This document shows, piece by piece, positions 20,409-30,180 of a stretch of 64,000 nucleotides of DNA. The DNA comes from Cladopsammia gracilis (lineage: Eukaryota; Cnidaria; Anthozoa; Scleractinia; Dendrophylliidae). The stretch's first letter is position 1. Each line of letters begins with the position of its first letter. The translations under genes and the position numbers were made by a program. A model generated the notes under the pieces. It ran no database searches, was not told where the DNA came from, and was given only the letters and a program-made list of their open reading frames with translations. The DNA is taken from assembly GCA_022457155.1 (NCBI GenBank), contig JAJGOT010000995.1, positions 49,917 through 113,916 of the forward strand, in the 5' to 3' direction.

Positions 20409-20960
20409 ATGAAGGCTGAACTTTATCTACGCTTCAACGAGCAAATGTCTATCGTCAGGCATATGGATGAAAAGAATGAATACAAGCCTCAACTAGATCT
20501 CTTGGATCTAAAACACAAGCAAATCTGGCTGTGAGGCTTCTATCGCAATGACTATATACCTGAGTTTCACTGCTCACAACTACAAGAGAAGCTCCAAAGC
20601 ACCTTTGAATCTCTTTCTTTGACCGCTAGACAAGAACAAATCCGGCGGTACCAAGAAAACAAGTTTGTTTTCATTCAAAACAGCACAAACAAAAATATAA
20701 AATCGTGCCGAAGCTGTGGTGGATCTTTTACATTCATGTCTGAATCCACAGAACTTGTCTGCAGTAAATGCGGCCGCATTGAACTAATATACGGCGCTGC
20801 CTTTTCTCGTGTAGACCTTTACGACGGCGGAAATATGAAAGTGAAAGGTCTGGCCACAACAAATCATAATTTCAAATATCGGCTTAATCAGCTATTCGGA
20901 AAGAAATCATCCCCTCCGAGATTAACTGATGACGAAATTAAACTTCTTACAAGTTCGTAA
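20409..20960 (+). pseudogene. E1 zinc-ribbon protein (possible VLTF3-like factor), one stop
   Basis: From ATG 20409 one frame runs to 20960 with a single TGA at 20532. The centre is a zinc ribbon (CRSCGG ... LVCSKCG), followed by a short C-terminal part. The E3 protein at 61332-61901 has a comparable ribbon followed by a region like poxvirus late transcription factor VLTF3. The E2 counterpart is at 33635-34089. A role in transcription of late genes would fit but is inferred. Confidence 0.65.
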
Positions 20961-21109
20961 TTCATAAAATCTTGGCCCTAATTTTGCCAGAGAGCCCAAG
21001 AAAACAGAACATTTTATCTTACAAAGGGCTTCCGAGGCAATCTATGTGTCTAAAATACGAGCCGTATTGGCAGGCAGCAATTCAGACTGTAGAGATTGCT
21101 CCAACGTAT

Positions 21110-22195
21110 TCATAAGAATGCCTCCACTTGATCTTCGTCGCCCCTGGAGCTTGCGATGCTGAACTTGGCTATCGATCGAGGCCCTTCAGAGTGATCGACT
21201 ATTTTTTCCCGAAGGCTTGCCAAATTCTCGTGAAAGCGCTCGACCTTCCTTTGAATGCTGTCTAAGAAACCAGCTTGCTTGACAATTTGGCGTTCTGTAA
21301 CATCCAATAGCTTCCATACAAATACTGCCACAGGCCTCGGGCCCTCCTCTGGAGCAAGGAAAGCCTTTTGCATTCTGATGTACCGCAAAAACTCCTCGTC
21401 TTCGTCCTGTTCGCTAAACGACATTCTGACCGCGCCGTAAGAGCACCATAGGTCTTTCTCTGTTATGGAGGACATTATTTGCTCAAACGACTGAGTTTGA
21501 TTAACAGCACCGATGTCGATCAGTTGTTTTTGATTGCGTGTTAGTTTTTGTTTTGAAAACAAATAACAGATGCCCCATGCGAGCGTTGTGTAACCTTTTG
21601 TATTGTATATGTTTCCGCCGTTTAGAAGATTATTATGATTCAAACTTGGCTCCATCTGTTGTAAAGAGCACATTCTGAAGTAAGAATCAACAAAAAGACC
21701 TTTGTTGACCATAGCCCCGCTAAAAGCAAGGCCAGTTTGTATCTGGGTTGCATAATAACGAGGAACTCGAGACACAGCTATTTTCCGCTTGAAAGGACAC
21801 TTGAACTCCAAGAGAATCAAGTTGTTGTCTTTGTCTAGATAATAGCTGTCAGGACTGCATGTGACCTTTCGATAAAGTGGGTGCTCGCTTGCTAGATTAA
21901 GAGAGATGCTGTGAGCAAAAACTCTAACAGAGTGCTTCTGCTCAAAGTACTTACGTGCAAGCGGCTCAAACAGATTGCCCCAGGTACAGGCTGTATTGTT
22001 GAGCATATCTGCCGGTTGTATTTTCTTCATAAGCAAGCTCTTTGGTGTTTCTAATGGTGAAACTCCTGTCAAGGCTGCGATCTCTGACGCGCCAATGGTG
22101 TTTTGTCTGGATCTCACCCAGTCGGCGCTCTTTTGTTTCAGACAAGTGTTCCTCGATTTGAGAAAGTTCATGAACACTTGTGTTGTCGTCATCAT
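21110..22195 (-). CDS. YqaJ-type (lambda-exo fold) exonuclease
   Basis: 361 aa, PD-(D/E)XK viral recombinase family. Motifs in order: GASEIAALTGVSP (near 36), WGNLFEPLARKYFE (near 73), CSPDSYYLDKDNNLILLEFKCPFK (catalytic D and E-x-K near 112-130) and YYATQIQTGL (near 147). Such enzymes degrade one strand from DNA ends and assist recombination and genome maturation. Similar to E2 32377-33501. Transcribed towards the element centre from a CCAATTG promoter at 22222-22228. Confidence 0.88.
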   Translation of the reverse strand: MMTTTQVFMNFLKSRNTCLKQKSADWVRSRQNTIGASEIAALTGVSPLETPKSLLMKKIQPADMLNNTACTWGNLFEPLARKYFEQKHSVRVFAHSISLNLASEHPLYRKVTCSPDSYYLDKDNNLILLEFKCPFKRKIAVSRVPRYYATQIQTGLAFSGAMVNKGLFVDSYFRMCSLQQMEPSLNHNNLLNGGNIYNTKGYTTLAWGICYLFSKQKLTRNQKQLIDIGAVNQTQSFEQIMSSITEKDLWCSYGAVRMSFSEQDEDEEFLRYIRMQKAFLAPEEGPRPVAVFVWKLLDVTERQIVKQAGFLDSIQRKVERFHENLASLREKIVDHSEGPRSIAKFSIASSRGDEDQVEAFL

Positions 22196-22467
22196 TGATA
22201 TACGAAGGGTAAGGGTTTCTTCAATTGGTAAAACCCGAGCAACTCTGTTCGAAAGGTTGCGAGTGGTGTCTTGCCTTCGAGGAAATCCGCAACAAAGCTT
22301 GCATTACGGATCCTGGGTAAAGGGTCAAGATCATTCAGGTTTATAGATGGTTTTTGTTCTTGCTCTTCCTCATCAAGCCATGCATTCAGCTCATGCTGAC
22401 TAACATTTGAGTTTACAAACACCCTCGATTTGAGAAAGTTCATGAAAGCTTGCTCAGTAGCCATCAT
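22192..22467 (-). CDS. Short gene sharing its N-terminus with the exonuclease
   Basis: 91 aa from ATG 22467. The start MMATEQAFMNFLKSR is close to the exonuclease start (MMTTTQVFMNFLKSR). After that the sequence differs (ELNAWLDEEEQEQ ... FVADFLEGKTPLATFRTELL), with no catalytic motif. Looks like a partial 5' duplication of the exonuclease promoter and start followed by unrelated sequence. It stops inside the exonuclease start region. Function unknown. Confidence 0.55.
   Translation of the reverse strand: MMATEQAFMNFLKSRVFVNSNVSQHELNAWLDEEEQEQKPSINLNDLDPLPRIRNASFVADFLEGKTPLATFRTELLGFYQLKKPLPFVYQ
22196..22228 (-). promoter_or_regulatory. Early-type promoter of the E1 exonuclease
   Basis: Minus strand CCAATTGAAGAAACCC then CTTCGTATATC before ATG 22195. 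It overlaps the 3' end of the upstream gene, whose stop is at 22192. Confidence 0.75.
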
Positions 22468-22501
22468 TAATATACGAAGGGTGAATGTTTTTTTCAATTG
22501 G
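22468..22501 (-). promoter_or_regulatory. Early-type promoter of the 91-aa gene
   Basis: Minus strand CCAATTGAAAAAAAC, CTTCGTATATT, ATG at 22467. Confidence 0.7.
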
Positions 22502-22726
22502 AAATCAACGGCGCAAATTGTTGTGAAGTCAATCTTTGCGCGGCTTCAATTATATATTGCGGTACAATAACTGGAGGAGATATTTGCCCTAGAGTTTGTT
22601 GAAAGTGTTTGCAGTCTTCAGCTTTTAGATATGTACGGTCAGCACAACGAAGACTTCCATGCCTTGAATGGTTGAATTCCATTCGTTTAGCTGATTGCGT
22701 AATAACACACTTTCTTCCTCTCCAAA
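22494..22726 (-). CDS. Small gene, start codon apparently lost
   Basis: The minus strand carries an open frame (TIWRGRKCVITQSAKRMEFN ... QISPPVIVPQYIIEAAQRL) behind a CCAATTG promoter. Where the ATG is expected only ATT-GTG is present, so the start may have mutated or may be GTG. The first ATG in frame is at MEFN. No recognised domain. Confidence 0.45.
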
Positions 22727-22739
22727 TTGTCACAATGTG

Positions 22740-22774
22740 CGTATATACCTACGGGAGGGAGTTTCTTCAATTGG
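22740..22774 (-). promoter_or_regulatory. Early-type promoter
   Basis: Minus strand CCAATTGAAGAAACTCC followed by GTAGGTATATACG. It lies between the zinc-finger gene and the 22494-22726 gene. Confidence 0.65.
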
Positions 22775-22777
22775 TAA

Positions 22778-23074
22778 TCAGTACGAAGACGGGCAGCCAT
22801 TTTTTAGGTGTTTGTAAACCGTTGCCTTAGACAATGCTTGCCCGCAACAGGAGCAAATTATTTTCGGGCGTGGTTCTGTTTGCAGATTCTTACAAGCATA
22901 TTTTTGATGCTCTACAAGCGAGTGCCCCTGTGTAAAGTTTAAACCGCAATGTCTGCAAGGGTTTTATTCGAACGTTCTTTTGTTCTTCGCATACAAGTCA
23001 TCACCTTCTTTAAACTCAATTCCCCGCATTTTCAAAAACGCAACGGCAGTCATTGCTTTGTTGGCGAATGCCAT
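22778..23074 (-). pseudogene. Two-finger C2H2 protein, one in-frame stop
   Basis: 98 codons from ATG 23074. An N-terminal piece (MAFANKAMTAVAFLKMRGIE) is followed by TAA at codon 37. Two zinc fingers come next: CRHCGLNFTQGHSLVEHQ and CSCCGQALSKATVYKHLK, each ending in a final Cys or His. The first gene at the right end of E1, its promoter lies in the TIR. Possibly a DNA-binding early regulator. Confidence 0.6.
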
Positions 23075-23113
23075 GGTCACCTTTATATAGGGTGTAGAGA
23101 TTTCTCCAATTGG
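23075..23113 (-). promoter_or_regulatory. Early-type promoter at the right TIR
   Basis: Minus strand CCAATTGGAGAAATC then CCTATATAAAGG, ATG at 23074. The CCAATTGGAGAAAT part is the inner end of the TIR, identical to the one driving PolB at the other end. Confidence 0.7.
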
Positions 23114-23417
23114 TTATGCCTCGCTTGCCGTTGCGGGCGGGCTCGGGCAAAAATGCATTTACCCCTCCCCTCTTACGGAGAGGTAAAATTTCAAAGAAAT
23201 TTACACGTTTTTACAGGTGTGAGCCTTTGAAATGGCCAAAATTGTTGCAAATCGAGCCGCGAACACAGTTTATAGGCGCTGTAATTCACAAAGTAGTTGT
23301 TAGGGAAACGTGTCAAATGCGGTTTTTCGAGGCCCTAAATTCGCGGATCGAACTTTAGTGAGATCCGCGAATTTAGGGCCTCGAAAAACCGCATTTGACC
23401 GCCTCCCTACCAACTAC
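23100..23417 (-). repeat. E1 right terminal inverted repeat
   Basis: Inverted copy of 2896-3214. The tip palindrome arms are at 23313-23349 and 23362-23398. The same integrase-like fragment is present, read on the plus strand (about 23110-23358). Followed by the target duplication TGGTAT. Confidence 0.93.
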
Positions 23418-23423
23418 TGGTAT

Positions 23424-23759
23424 CAAGGGTTCTCATGATGATGTTCCTACTGATGTTTATGATTGGCCTTTCGTTTTTGAAAATCAAAAGATGGTCATGC
23501 AAACTAATTTGGATATGAATGGACACAAATTGCTCAATTCAAATTTGAAGAATAATTTCATGCTGATTGGAAGATTTAGAAAATCGTCTGGAAATAGTGT
23601 TAATATACTTTTTGATAATTTTTTTTATGAGGTTATTATCCCAATCAACTGCAAGTTAATTGAAGCGTTTTCCCAAATTAGATCAGAAATAGCTTCCGGA
23701 GCTGGCGCTTTTCCACAACTAACTTTATACCTTCTAGAGAAAAGATCGCAAAGCGGTAC
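23424..23759 (+). pseudogene. E4 fibre-like gene, middle piece
   Basis: Continues from 2895 in frame. FVFENQKMVMQTNLDMNGHKLLNSN parallels the E3 fibre region around FVIEGGKMTMQTDLNMNSYK. A beta-rich C-terminal domain start (INCKLIEAFSQIRSEI) follows. Cut at 23759 by the Harbinger-like element. Confidence 0.8.
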
Positions 23760-23762
23760 TAA

Positions 23763-25637
23763 GGGCCTGTTTATATGGCCTCGGGTACCCGAGACAACCC
23801 TCCCCCGGGTTACCCTGGGCGTGCTAACTTTTCACTTATTTCTTTGAAAAATTCAACCAACCGTTTACGTGAGAATCGTAACTCGTCTAGGGGGGGCGAG
23901 ACAACTCGGTTGGGCGAGTTGTCTCGCCTCGGCAGGTAGGGTAACCCAGGCAGGCGGGACAACTTTTTCTCATAAAAACACTTTGTCTCGCCTACCCGGG
24001 ACAACTCACGATGTCCTGCGTGTCACGAAAAGCCAAGATTTTAGGTTTAAGAACACAAATTCGCGTTAAAGAAGTAAAATGTAAATCAGCAAAGCCCACA
24101 GTGATCGAACGAATGAAAGAAAATCAAACGAACAGGGATACGATAGCTGTATTTAGATTTGAATATTTACGCAGCGTTGTGAATATTTAAGTAGGGTCAA
24201 CTTTTAACTCGGTCAGCAGGGACAACATTTCTCGTAATATATATAGTTAGCCTTAGCCTAACAGTGTCGCCCTTTGAAGAACCTCTGAACAAGCTTAACT
24301 AAGATGAAACGTAACTTAGGTGAAAGGTCGGAAGCACAAGAATTAAGATTGACGACCGGGCTATTTTTCAATTTTAGCAATTCTCAAAAACAGTATTACC
24401 CGACCGTCTGCACAGTACATTTAGACCGTACAAAAGTTCACAAAAACAACTTTTTCTCCGTCTAGAATAACTATCACGACTATTTTCTGAATAAAATACA
24501 GTTGTTGCTTGTCAAAAAATGCCTGAGAAACTGATTTGGAAATCAAAATTGCAAAAATACACAAACATATTAGGCCCGGTTCAAACGTCGAACTTCACAT
24601 GTGCCGAATCTAATGTAAATGAGCAAGAACAATAGATTTTTCTCATTTGCATTAGGTTCGGCACATGTGAAGTTCGACGTTTGAACTGGGCCTTAATTTT
24701 GCATAAGGCGACGCGAGTATAAAATCTAAGTTTTGTTTTGTTTACATAAAATCGCTTTTCAATCTATGTAATGAATGAACAAACACATAAAAATGGACAA
24801 CACAACCTTCTTTCGAAAAATTTTATTCAAATCTCCATTACTTATGTTTAAAAGCAAAACGCGTACCATTTAATTATATAGAGCATCGAGGCCGAGCCGT
24901 GTCTTCGATGAAATTCAAGAAATTAGTACAACTGAATTTAAGCTACACGTTTATAAACAATTCTCCAAAACTAACAAGAACACAAACAAAAAGTCAATCA
25001 CAGATTGAAATCAAGATAAATTCCCATCGAAAAATGTAATTTGTTTTACCTTTAAGTCCCTCCGGCGACTACTGCACTTGGAAATTCTTTAAATCTCCGC
25101 TTTGGTGCTGAAATCCGTAAAACGAACCCATCTCTTCGCATTGTTCCTCGAAGCAAGATTTTATCCCTGAAAGCTCTTCTTTTTCCAATAAAGCGACTTT
25201 TGAGTATCCCTTAATTAGTATCCTGTCTTGAGTAGCAAACCGCAAAAAAATGTTGGGCGATAACCACTTTCATTCTCCGCTAAAAACAGCAAAAAAATCC
25301 TGCAACGGCTGAAGTGTTTACCGAGCTGACGGCTGTGTAGCCGCGCGAAACAAAGCCTCAAAGATCCCGGATGTTTTGTGGCGTCATACGCGCATGTTTT
25401 GCGACGTCATACGCGCCAGCGAGCTAGCCCAACGCGTACGGCGGCGGACGTTCGGCGGGCAGACAACGCGCCCGCGAAACATTCCGCTAGCCATGACCAT
25501 GAAAAATGACAGGCGTAGGTTCTATGAGTATGGTGCTCCGCCGGGCCTTCGGCCCGCGGGCTCCGCTATAAACGCTCGGCAAAGTTGTCTCGGGGGGGAG
25601 GGTTGTCTCCGGTACCCGAGACCATATAAACAGGCCC
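23763..25637. mobile_element. Harbinger-like non-autonomous DNA transposon
   Basis: About 1.9 kb with inverted ends GGGCCTGTTTATATGG... and ...CCATATAAACAGGCCC that continue for ~45 bp (CCCGAGACAACCCTCCCCC). Flanks read TAA and TTA, consistent with the 3-bp TWA duplication of PIF/Harbinger elements, though the exact offset is unclear. No transposase ORF is visible. It splits the E4 fibre gene. It carries a MITE and a segment repeated in inverse orientation at 29546-29800. Confidence 0.75.
24573..24692. mobile_element. Palindromic MITE nested in the Harbinger-like element
   Basis: 120 bp: GGCCCGGTTCAAACGTCGAA... and its near-perfect inverted copy ...TTCGACGTTTGAACTGGGCC, with ~50-bp arms. Flanked by TTA at 24570-24572 and 24693-24695. 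Confidence 0.85.
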
Positions 25638-25640
25638 TTA

Positions 25641-25781
25641 ATTTAGCGAGGATAATAGAATTCAAAAATTTTCTTTGTCAAATGTTGATTATCAAGCAGG
25701 AGAGTTATTTTCAGCAAGAATATATGATCGAACAGGAAATGTCAGCTCTCTCCAAATCACATTTCTTTTTGAAATTATCTA
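25641..25781 (+). pseudogene. E4 fibre-like gene, C-terminal piece
   Basis: The frame reads KFSLSNVDYQAGELFSARIY ending in LQITFLFEII and a stop. It takes the place of the C-terminal beta-rich end of the E3 fibre. One base out of frame relative to the middle piece. Confidence 0.65.
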
Positions 25782-25849
25782 AAAGAAAATGAAGGAAGAC
25801 CAGCTACAACGCCGCCGACCGCTGACCGCCGAGGCGGTCAGGCCAAGTC

Positions 25850-26363
25850 GGCAATATTTAATTTCAATCACATTGACCCATCACTTAAGCAGGAAAAAGT
25901 TGATGAGATAAAACAATTTTACAAGTATTACCACAAACGTTTCTGGTGTTATAAGAGAGCATTCAAACACTTCAAGAAAATGAATCTGGGGTTGACTTTA
26001 GGTTCCACGGGGCTTGTTGTTGTTGGGACTATTACAGGAGGAGTAACACTCAATCCAATTGTTTTGGGGGTTATAAGTGGTGCTGGGTTGGGTTTGAAAA
26101 CTTTCCAGGAAGTGAAGAATTATAAAAAGAAGATTGAAAAATGTGAATCCGCTTTCACAACATATGAAAAAGTTTTGTCCGATCTGAGGGCATGTTTGAG
26201 AGGTGCTAGTTTTGACCCGCAGAAATTCATCGAAGAAATGAAAATAAGGGATGAGGTGGTTATTGATATGTGTGTCAATTTGAAAAATATGAAAAAGAAT
26301 ACAAAAAGAAATTTAACTTTGAGTTATATAATTGTTATTATAGGAGGCCTCGATATTAATTAG
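25850..26363 (+). pseudogene. E4 membrane-hairpin protein, start missing
   Basis: The frame from about 25850 reads IFNFNHIDPSLKQEKVDEIK ... YHKRFWCYKRAFKHFKK. The hydrophobic pair GSTGLVVVGTITGGVTLNPI and GVISGAGLGLKTF follows, then TTYEKVLSDLRACLRG. It aligns along its length with the intact E3 protein at 60711-61208. No ATG is left at the expected start. Its 3' end overlaps the convergent next gene by a few bases. Confidence 0.8.
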
Positions 26364-27030
26364 CGCAACAGGAAAGATCATTGGTGTCGTCAACTACCGA
26401 CCCCGAGGCCGCAAACTCCGTCTCGTCATCCTCGTATTCATCAAAATAACTCTGGGGTTGAAGTATTTCTTTCACAAGCACTTCTTTAGCTACAACGGAA
26501 ATAGAGTTAATATTACCTAGAAATACGTGACGCAATCTAACTATGAGGCAACCTTGTAAAGGCACCCCAATTAATTCATGAGGATCAATTTTTGTTTTCC
26601 TTTTCTCACCAACTGTTTTATTGAAAATGCAATTAATTTTTCCATCTGTATTTGTGTAAAGTTTGGCATAAAGCTTTTTTGAATCACTAGCGTCTTCTTT
26701 CACAATCGCTGAAGAATCTGGTTGAATTCTCAATTTTGGATTTAATTTCTTGAGTTTAGCTTGATTATTTAGAGTTAATTCCCTGATTTTCATTTCCATT
26801 TCCTCAAACATTTTCTGGGATTCTTCATCAAGGGTGAAACCCAGTGAGTAATTTGATGCTTTGTCTTCATTCTTGTGTTCCCATATTTTCATTTTGCCTT
26901 CAAGAAATATATCAAAAGGCTTGTCCTCATATTGAATTGGGAGGACCGTGAAAGTGAACTGCCCTGATTTCTTATTTGTTGGATCTGTGAGCTGCATTTG
27001 CTGGTTATCACAATTGAATTTGGTAATCAT
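26356..27030 (-). CDS. Unknown 224-aa protein, possibly ssDNA-binding
   Basis: Intact ORF, N-terminus MITKFNCDNQQMQL. Mixed beta-rich protein with GKINCIFNKTVGEKRK, LIGVPLQGCLIVRLRHVFLG and an acidic C-terminus (DEYEDDETEF). The pattern of a strand-rich core ending in an acidic tail recalls viral single-strand DNA-binding proteins, but I do not recognise a family with certainty. E3 has no counterpart. Confidence 0.6.
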   Translation of the reverse strand: MITKFNCDNQQMQLTDPTNKKSGQFTFTVLPIQYEDKPFDIFLEGKMKIWEHKNEDKASNYSLGFTLDEESQKMFEEMEMKIRELTLNNQAKLKKLNPKLRIQPDSSAIVKEDASDSKKLYAKLYTNTDGKINCIFNKTVGEKRKTKIDPHELIGVPLQGCLIVRLRHVFLGNINSISVVAKEVLVKEILQPQSYFDEYEDDETEFAASGSVVDDTNDLSCCAN

Positions 27031-27055
27031 ATTTTATATAAAAAATAAATTATTT

Positions 27056-27469
27056 TTATAACCAGGGTTCAACATATGCAGCCCCAAGAGACATTATACG
27101 TTCTAAATAATATTTCTTTCCATCTTTCTTGACAAATCTTCCTTCATCTTCATCCCACCTTTTAAATGCTGCATACACAGCTTGGCGAGTAACTCCAATA
27201 TATTTAGCTATATCAACCATTGTTTCAAATTCTTTTATTGTTTCACGTGATGATGGGCCATCAATTATAGCGAAATAGGGTTTAAATTGTTTCATAATTC
27301 TAACCCGTTTGGTACCGCGATAAAAAACATTCTTTTTATTTTTTGATGATTGAGTTATATGTTGCCTTGTATAGCCTAATTCTTTAGCCAATGAAGCTAT
27401 AGAAGAATGCCTATCTCCTACTCTTAATCCATTGTCACCAATTAAATCCCACATTTTATATACTGGCAA
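27056..27469 (-). CDS. Double helix-turn-helix protein
   Basis: 137 aa with two similar segments: SSIASLAKELGYTRQHITQS (about residues 22-41) and TMVDIAKYIGVTRQAVYAAF (about 83-102). Each reads as a helix-turn-helix with conserved AK-x(2)-G-[YV]-TRQ, like the NUMOD1/IENR1 DNA-binding repeats. Each is followed by a basic/aromatic segment. Likely a transcription regulator or nuclease-derived DNA binder. No counterpart in E3. Confidence 0.6.
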   Translation of the reverse strand: MPVYKMWDLIGDNGLRVGDRHSSIASLAKELGYTRQHITQSSKNKKNVFYRGTKRVRIMKQFKPYFAIIDGPSSRETIKEFETMVDIAKYIGVTRQAVYAAFKRWDEDEGRFVKKDGKKYYLERIMSLGAAYVEPWL

Positions 27470-27475
27470 AAAATA

Positions 27476-27697
27476 ATCAAATTTATTTACATTTGTGAAA
27501 AATAGGAAATGAAATAATAAATAAATTAAAAATTAGGAAATGAAATAATAATTTTAATAATTCTTACCCATTGTAAAGTTATTATTTCCTATCAAATTTA
27601 TTTACATTTGTGAAAAATAGGAAATGAAATAATAAATTAATTTAAAAATAGGAAATGAAATAATAATTTTAATAATTTTTACCCATTGTAAAGTTTT
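27476..27697. repeat. 115-bp tandem duplication, AT-rich
   Basis: Copies at 27476-27590 and 27591-27697 starting ATCAAATTTATTTACATTTG. Each holds two copies of ATAGGAAATGAAATAATAA-like sub-repeats. Confidence 0.9.
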
Positions 27698-27699
27698 TT

Positions 27700-29546
27700 T
27701 TCTTAATACATAAAGTTTATTGACAAAACTTATATACATATATATATTACAGTTACAAAGTTTAAAACTAAAAGAAAGCATATACCGAAATTAGAGATTG
27801 AATCAAAATTAAATAAAAAAGAGAAAGAATAGTACAGCAGTTGTAGCAATACGCACAATAACGATAGACCTGCTAATTAACAGATTATTCTGGTAAGATA
27901 GATACTACTAACTAATTGAAGGAGGGGGTTTTTCGAAATCGTATCTCCAGCTGATTTTAGCCTTAAATTCATCCAAAGATAAATCCTTAGAAGCTAACTT
28001 ATTTATGTACAAGTAATATTTAGCAAACAAAAGAGTAAAATCGAGCTTTTTAATAATTGCCGAAGAGCTTTGATTCTTTCTGTCATTATTAAGACCAAAG
28101 ATTAATTCACTTGAGGATGGCGCAAAGGAGGTGGCATTTTCGACGTTGAACCATTTGATTACTTCTGAGAAAAACCACTTGGTCCAGTGGCAGTTACAAA
28201 AAGTATGGATTATTGAATCATTTTGTCTGCGGTAAGGGCAACGCGCATTTTCTGCAATACCATACGTGAACAGTTCTCTTTTTGTGACGACAATTCTGTG
28301 TAGGAGTTTAAAGTAGAATTCTCGTAGTTTATTATCTCTGCAAATATTTTTCACACGGGAGAAATGATGCCTTGCAAGTATTTTGTCAGGTAAGAGGTCT
28401 CTTTCCCATTTTATGTTAGCGTTTATTTCATGTTGATCTTTACTAATCAGGAGCCAATAGTAATTTCTATTTTTCATTTTGAGTAAATCTAATGAAAGGT
28501 CCGCTGAGAGCTGGAAGGAGCTTTCGGACAAAATACTAGTTTTATCAATGAGGTATCTCCGTGCGTCCTCCATCAGATCCTTAGGAATCGCAGAAACAAC
28601 TTGCATGTATTGTAAGAAATTACCTTTTAGTTGAAATTTCCTAAAAAATTCCGAGTAAGAAAGAACCTTACCATCATCCCCTAACAGATCTTGAACAAGG
28701 AAGATATTTTTATTCATCCAACTTCTGTAAAAGAACGAACGGCCGCCAATTAAAATATCTTTATTATTGAATAATACAAACCGGCTAAACTGCGTATTGT
28801 AAGAAACGTTAAGTTCTAAGAAATGTATTAATATCAACTTATAGAAGTAAGGGAGACACATCTTATCAAGAAAGTTCTTGTCGTAATTACAACGTAACAG
28901 GAAGTTCAAGCCACCATATTTATCGAAAAAGTGATTGGGAATGACCTTCCATGATTCGTCGTCATGCGCAGGTATATTTTGTAAGAACCTGGATATCCAT
29001 GCCAGTTTAAGTGATTTGGCCATGGTCTCTATGCTTGGAGCACGTAGACCACCTTTGTTATAGTCTTGGACCATAATTTTGCGTTTGATTTTGTCTCTTC
29101 GATTTTTCCAGATAAATTTAAAGATGCTCGAGTTAACAGCTTGAACCAATTGTGTTGGAAAATCGAGTGTTGAAAGTGGGTGGACTAGCTGTGAGATGCC
29201 AAGAGATTTCGTTATAAGACACTTGCCAAAAAGTGTGAGGTTCCTAGAGTTCCATATACCAAGAATGGTGTCAAGTTTATGCATCTTTCCTTTAAAATTG
29301 AATTCCTCGTTTTGTTTCTCATCGTATGAAATATAGGTTCCAAGGACTCTAAGCGGTTCTTTGAGCCACTTAAAGTTAAATGGTTTATCCTTGCGATTTC
29401 TTAATGACCCTAACCAAAGCGCTTTGGTTTTTGACGGATTTAGCTTAAGGCCAGATAGATTTCCAAAGGAATTGAGAACCGTGATAGCTCGATTGACCGA
29501 ATTACAATCATTGCATAGAAGAGTTGTATCGTCGGCAAACTGGCTT
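27700..29546 (-). mobile_element. L1/Tx1-type LINE, 3' half, minus strand
   Basis: A minus-strand frame runs from about 29546 to 27908. It begins at the RT catalytic box (QFADDTTLL) and continues through FKWLKEPLRVLGTYISYDEK and the C-terminal LINE region (LTLFGKCLITKSL, FIWKNRRDKIKRK, CPYRRQNDSIIHTFCNCHWT). 27700-27907 would be 3' UTR. The 5' half is absent at this locus on this strand. The open frame from 27908 to 29546 has no stop, so decay is slight. Confidence 0.8.
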
Positions 29547-29800
29547 AATTTTAGCGGGGCTCTGCGGGCCGAAGGCCCGCGCGGAGCGCCATACTCATAA
29601 AACCCATGCCGTCATTTTTCATGGTCATGACCAGCGGAATGTTTCACAGGCGCGTGTCCGTCCGCCCGCCGTCCCCGGCCCGCCGTGTTGGGCATTTTGA
29701 AACGAAAGCGAGGCTTTGATTTTCGCGCTTTCGCGCAGCTACATGGCGAATGTCACGTCAGCTCGGTAAACACGTTAGTTGGAGCTGTGTTTAGCGGAGA
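29546..29800. repeat. Dispersed repeat fragment
   Basis: Reverse-complement similarity to 25330-25570 within the Harbinger-like element (shared AAACATTCCGCT, CATGACCATGAAAAATGAC and CGGGCCTTCGGCCCG). 29800-30180 holds no gene I can support. Confidence 0.7.
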
Positions 29801-30180
29801 AAACTGAGAAAACCGTTTAAAAGTCGTTATTTCCCTGCATTTTCGCGGTTTGCTACTTAAGACAGGTTTCACAATTTCTCGAACAGTGGTCAAGACCGCA
29901 TTTGAGGCTGTGTGACTCTGCAAATCAAGCGTTTTTGGAGGAATATAGAGCTAAGTGTTTTTTATATTACGGAATCCAGTACCATAGGAGCGGAGAAAAC
30001 GGACACTAAAACTCTCGAACGTTATGAATATGACGGCGAACAACCTTTGCCGGAGAGGAGAAACACTGGACATCGGACAAACAAACATAAGCAGAAAAGC
30101 AAGTAACGTCTAAATGTGATTTGCAAAAATTGTTTAGTTTAATAATAAGACTTAAGCTTAAGCTTAAGTTAAATGTGTTA

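Larger units (their letters stand above)
2896..23417. mobile_element. E1: Polinton-type element, 20.5 kb, decayed
   Basis: Bounded by 6-bp direct repeats TGGTAT (2890-2895 and 23418-23423), the usual Polinton target duplication, and by ~319-bp terminal inverted repeats. Removing E1 plus one duplication restores the reading frame of the E4 fibre gene across the site, which fixes the ends to the base. Left to right it holds PolB (+), integrase (-), four small membrane-protein genes (-), a LINE-split gene (-), a small gene, ATPase and major capsid (-), coiled-coil (+), a 601-aa protein (-), penton and membrane protein (+), a conserved non-coding block, zinc ribbon (+), exonuclease and three small genes (-). 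Frameshifts or stops occur in at least eight genes. Confidence 0.93.
2657..27697. mobile_element. E4: old Polinton remnant, split by later insertions
   Basis: AT-rich remnants of an element related to E3. Readable parts are three pieces of a fibre gene (2665-2895, 23424-23759, 25641-25781), a membrane protein (25850-26363) homologous to the one at 60711-61208, a 224-aa gene and a double-HTH gene with no counterpart in E3. No TIR is seen. The left part of the element is missing beyond the gypsy insertion. The right limit is a guess, placed where tandem repeats and a LINE begin. Confidence 0.65.

Noticed and set aside
23869..24069. Short plus-strand ORF
   Set aside because: Lies in the terminal part of the Harbinger-like element, low complexity, no homologue in the window.
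27476..27697. CRISPR-like array
   Set aside because: Only two long AT-rich tandem copies with no spacers, in eukaryotic DNA.
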